A stretch of 5,504 nt of DNA from Pseudorhodobacter antarcticus (GTDB lineage Bacteria > Pseudomonadota > Alphaproteobacteria > Rhodobacterales > Rhodobacteraceae). Below are positions 4,860-5,504 of this stretch, piece after piece; the first letter of the stretch is position 1; every line of letters starts with the position of its first letter. The translations under genes and the position numbers were made by a program. The notes below the pieces were generated by a model. The model saw only the letters and a list, made by a program, of their open reading frames with translations, was not told the DNA's origin and did no database searches. The DNA lies in NCBI GenBank assembly GCA_945861995.1, contig CAMAWZ010000177.1:1-5504 (forward strand), given 5' to 3'.

Positions 4860-5504
4860 TACGTCAATTCCTTTAACTTACGAAGTGCGGCGGCGCGGGT
4901 GGCAAAATAGGCCACGGCCCCCGCCAAAGGGGGCAGCGCCAAAGGGAGCAGCCAGCCCCAACCCTGAAACCCTAGGCCTGTCAGAAATCCGCCAGCCTCG
5001 TCAGCGGCGGGCAGGATGGATACGGCGACCATCCCTGCCAAGGTGCCCGCCAGCGCTCCAGCAAGTGCGCGCAAGGTAAAGCGGCGCACAAAGGCGGCGG
5101 CGATGTAGCCGTCGCGCGCGCCCACAAGGCGCAACACTTTGATCACGCCTGCGTTGGCTGCCAGCGCGGCACTGGCGGCTAGCGTAATCATCGCCGCTGT
5201 GGCCCCCGTGATCAGCGCGATGGACAAGAACCCCAAAAGTCGCAGGCGCTGGGCCGCAATGGCAAGCGGTTTGCGCCAGCGGGTGTGATCGTCCAGCACT
5301 GCACCAGGGGCTTCGGCGGCAAGGCGTTGGCGCAGGCCTTCGCTGTCATATCCGCTGGTATCTTCGTTGATTTCAATCAGGCGGGGCAGGGGCAAAGTAT
5401 CGACGGGCAGATCGGGGCCAAACCACGGGGCGAGCAGGGCGCGCTGTTCGTCTGCCGTCAGCGCCCGCGCGCTGGCAATGCCTGGTGTGGTTTGCAGCAC
5501 GTTC
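4859..5504 (-). CDS. ftsX: Cell division protein FtsX, ABC transporter permease (5' end cut by window)
   Basis: The frame enters from the right edge and gives 214 codons before TAA. FtsX proteins of this group are about 300 residues, so roughly 90 N-terminal residues including the first membrane helix lie outside. What remains is the end of the periplasmic domain (LPRLIEINED, 39-48 of the visible part), a helix near 88-112, and the cytoplasmic loop VIKVLRLVGARDGYIAAAF (120-138), which matches the family signature of IxxLxLVGAxxxxI. Two further helices follow (about 143-165 and 183-203). FtsX works with the ATPase FtsE at the divisome, transmitting conformational signals to periplasmic cell-wall hydrolases. 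ftsE should lie just beyond the window. The GTG at 5500 is only an internal valine, not the start. Confidence 0.9.
   Translation of the reverse strand, partial: NVLQTTPGIASARALTADEQRALLAPWFGPDLPVDTLPLPRLIEINEDTSGYDSEGLRQRLAAEAPGAVLDDHTRWRKPLAIAAQRLRLLGFLSIALITGATAAMITLAASAALAANAGVIKVLRLVGARDGYIAAAFVRRFTLRALAGALAGTLAGMVAVSILPAADEAGGFLTGLGFQGWGWLLPLALPPLAGAVAYFATRAAALRKLKELT
4869..4874 (-). promoter_or_regulatory. Shine-Dalgarno of plsC inside the end of ftsX
   Basis: On the minus strand 4874-4869 reads AAAGGA, nine bases before the plsC ATG at 4859, all within the last codons of ftsX. With the TAATG overlap it supports both new initiation and translational coupling. Confidence 0.6.

Noticed and set aside
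1..5504. CRISPR arrays, tRNA or rRNA genes, transposases, attachment sites, toxin-antitoxin or defence genes
   Set aside because: No regularly spaced repeats, cloverleaf sequences, terminal inverted repeats or matching protein motifs were found by eye on either strand.

Overview
The window reads as an ordinary stretch of chromosome from an alphaproteobacterium of the order Rhodobacterales (Rhodobacter/Roseobacter relatives). This rests on three things: the Mcl1, AccA and epimerase proteins look very close to the Rhodobacter forms I remember; there is a paired-hairpin intergenic element of a type I associate with this order; and the coding sequence is moderately GC-rich. All six complete or partial core-type genes and one small efflux gene are intact within the window. 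I see no insertion sequence, phage gene, CRISPR array, tRNA or rRNA, and no sign of horizontal transfer.

Layout. Positions 1-939 (minus) hold an enolase-superfamily epimerase, either L-Ala-D/L-Glu epimerase or the related N-acetyl-D-Glu racemase DgcA, cut at its 3' end by the window edge. A 145-bp divergent intergenic region (940-1084) follows. It carries a TATAAT box on the minus strand, a TTTGCAAA palindrome and a CTGCTG/CAGCAG dyad. mcl1 (1085-2044, plus) encodes L-malyl-CoA/beta-methylmalyl-CoA lyase of the ethylmalonyl-CoA pathway. A 150-bp gap has two tandem hairpins and a weak promoter. accA (2195-3154, plus) encodes the acetyl-CoA carboxylase carboxyltransferase alpha subunit. Its stop overlaps the GTG start of a small multidrug resistance transporter of the SugE/Gdx type (3151-3465, plus).

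From there the genes converge across a 23-bp junction that carries a 30-bp dyad. The right part is a minus-strand operon read from the right edge: ftsX (partial, 4859-5504), then plsC (4110-4859, start overlapping the ftsX stop by one base), then a PPOX-type flavoprotein (3489-4094, 15-17 bp behind plsC).

Functionally, the left and middle genes touch acyl-CoA metabolism: Mcl1 produces acetyl-CoA, or propionyl-CoA, plus glyoxylate, and AccA commits acetyl-CoA to fatty acid synthesis. The right operon links cell division and envelope remodelling (FtsX with FtsE) to phospholipid synthesis (PlsC). No previously undescribed multi-gene system is visible. The points most worth a second look are regulatory sites and a few residue-level oddities.
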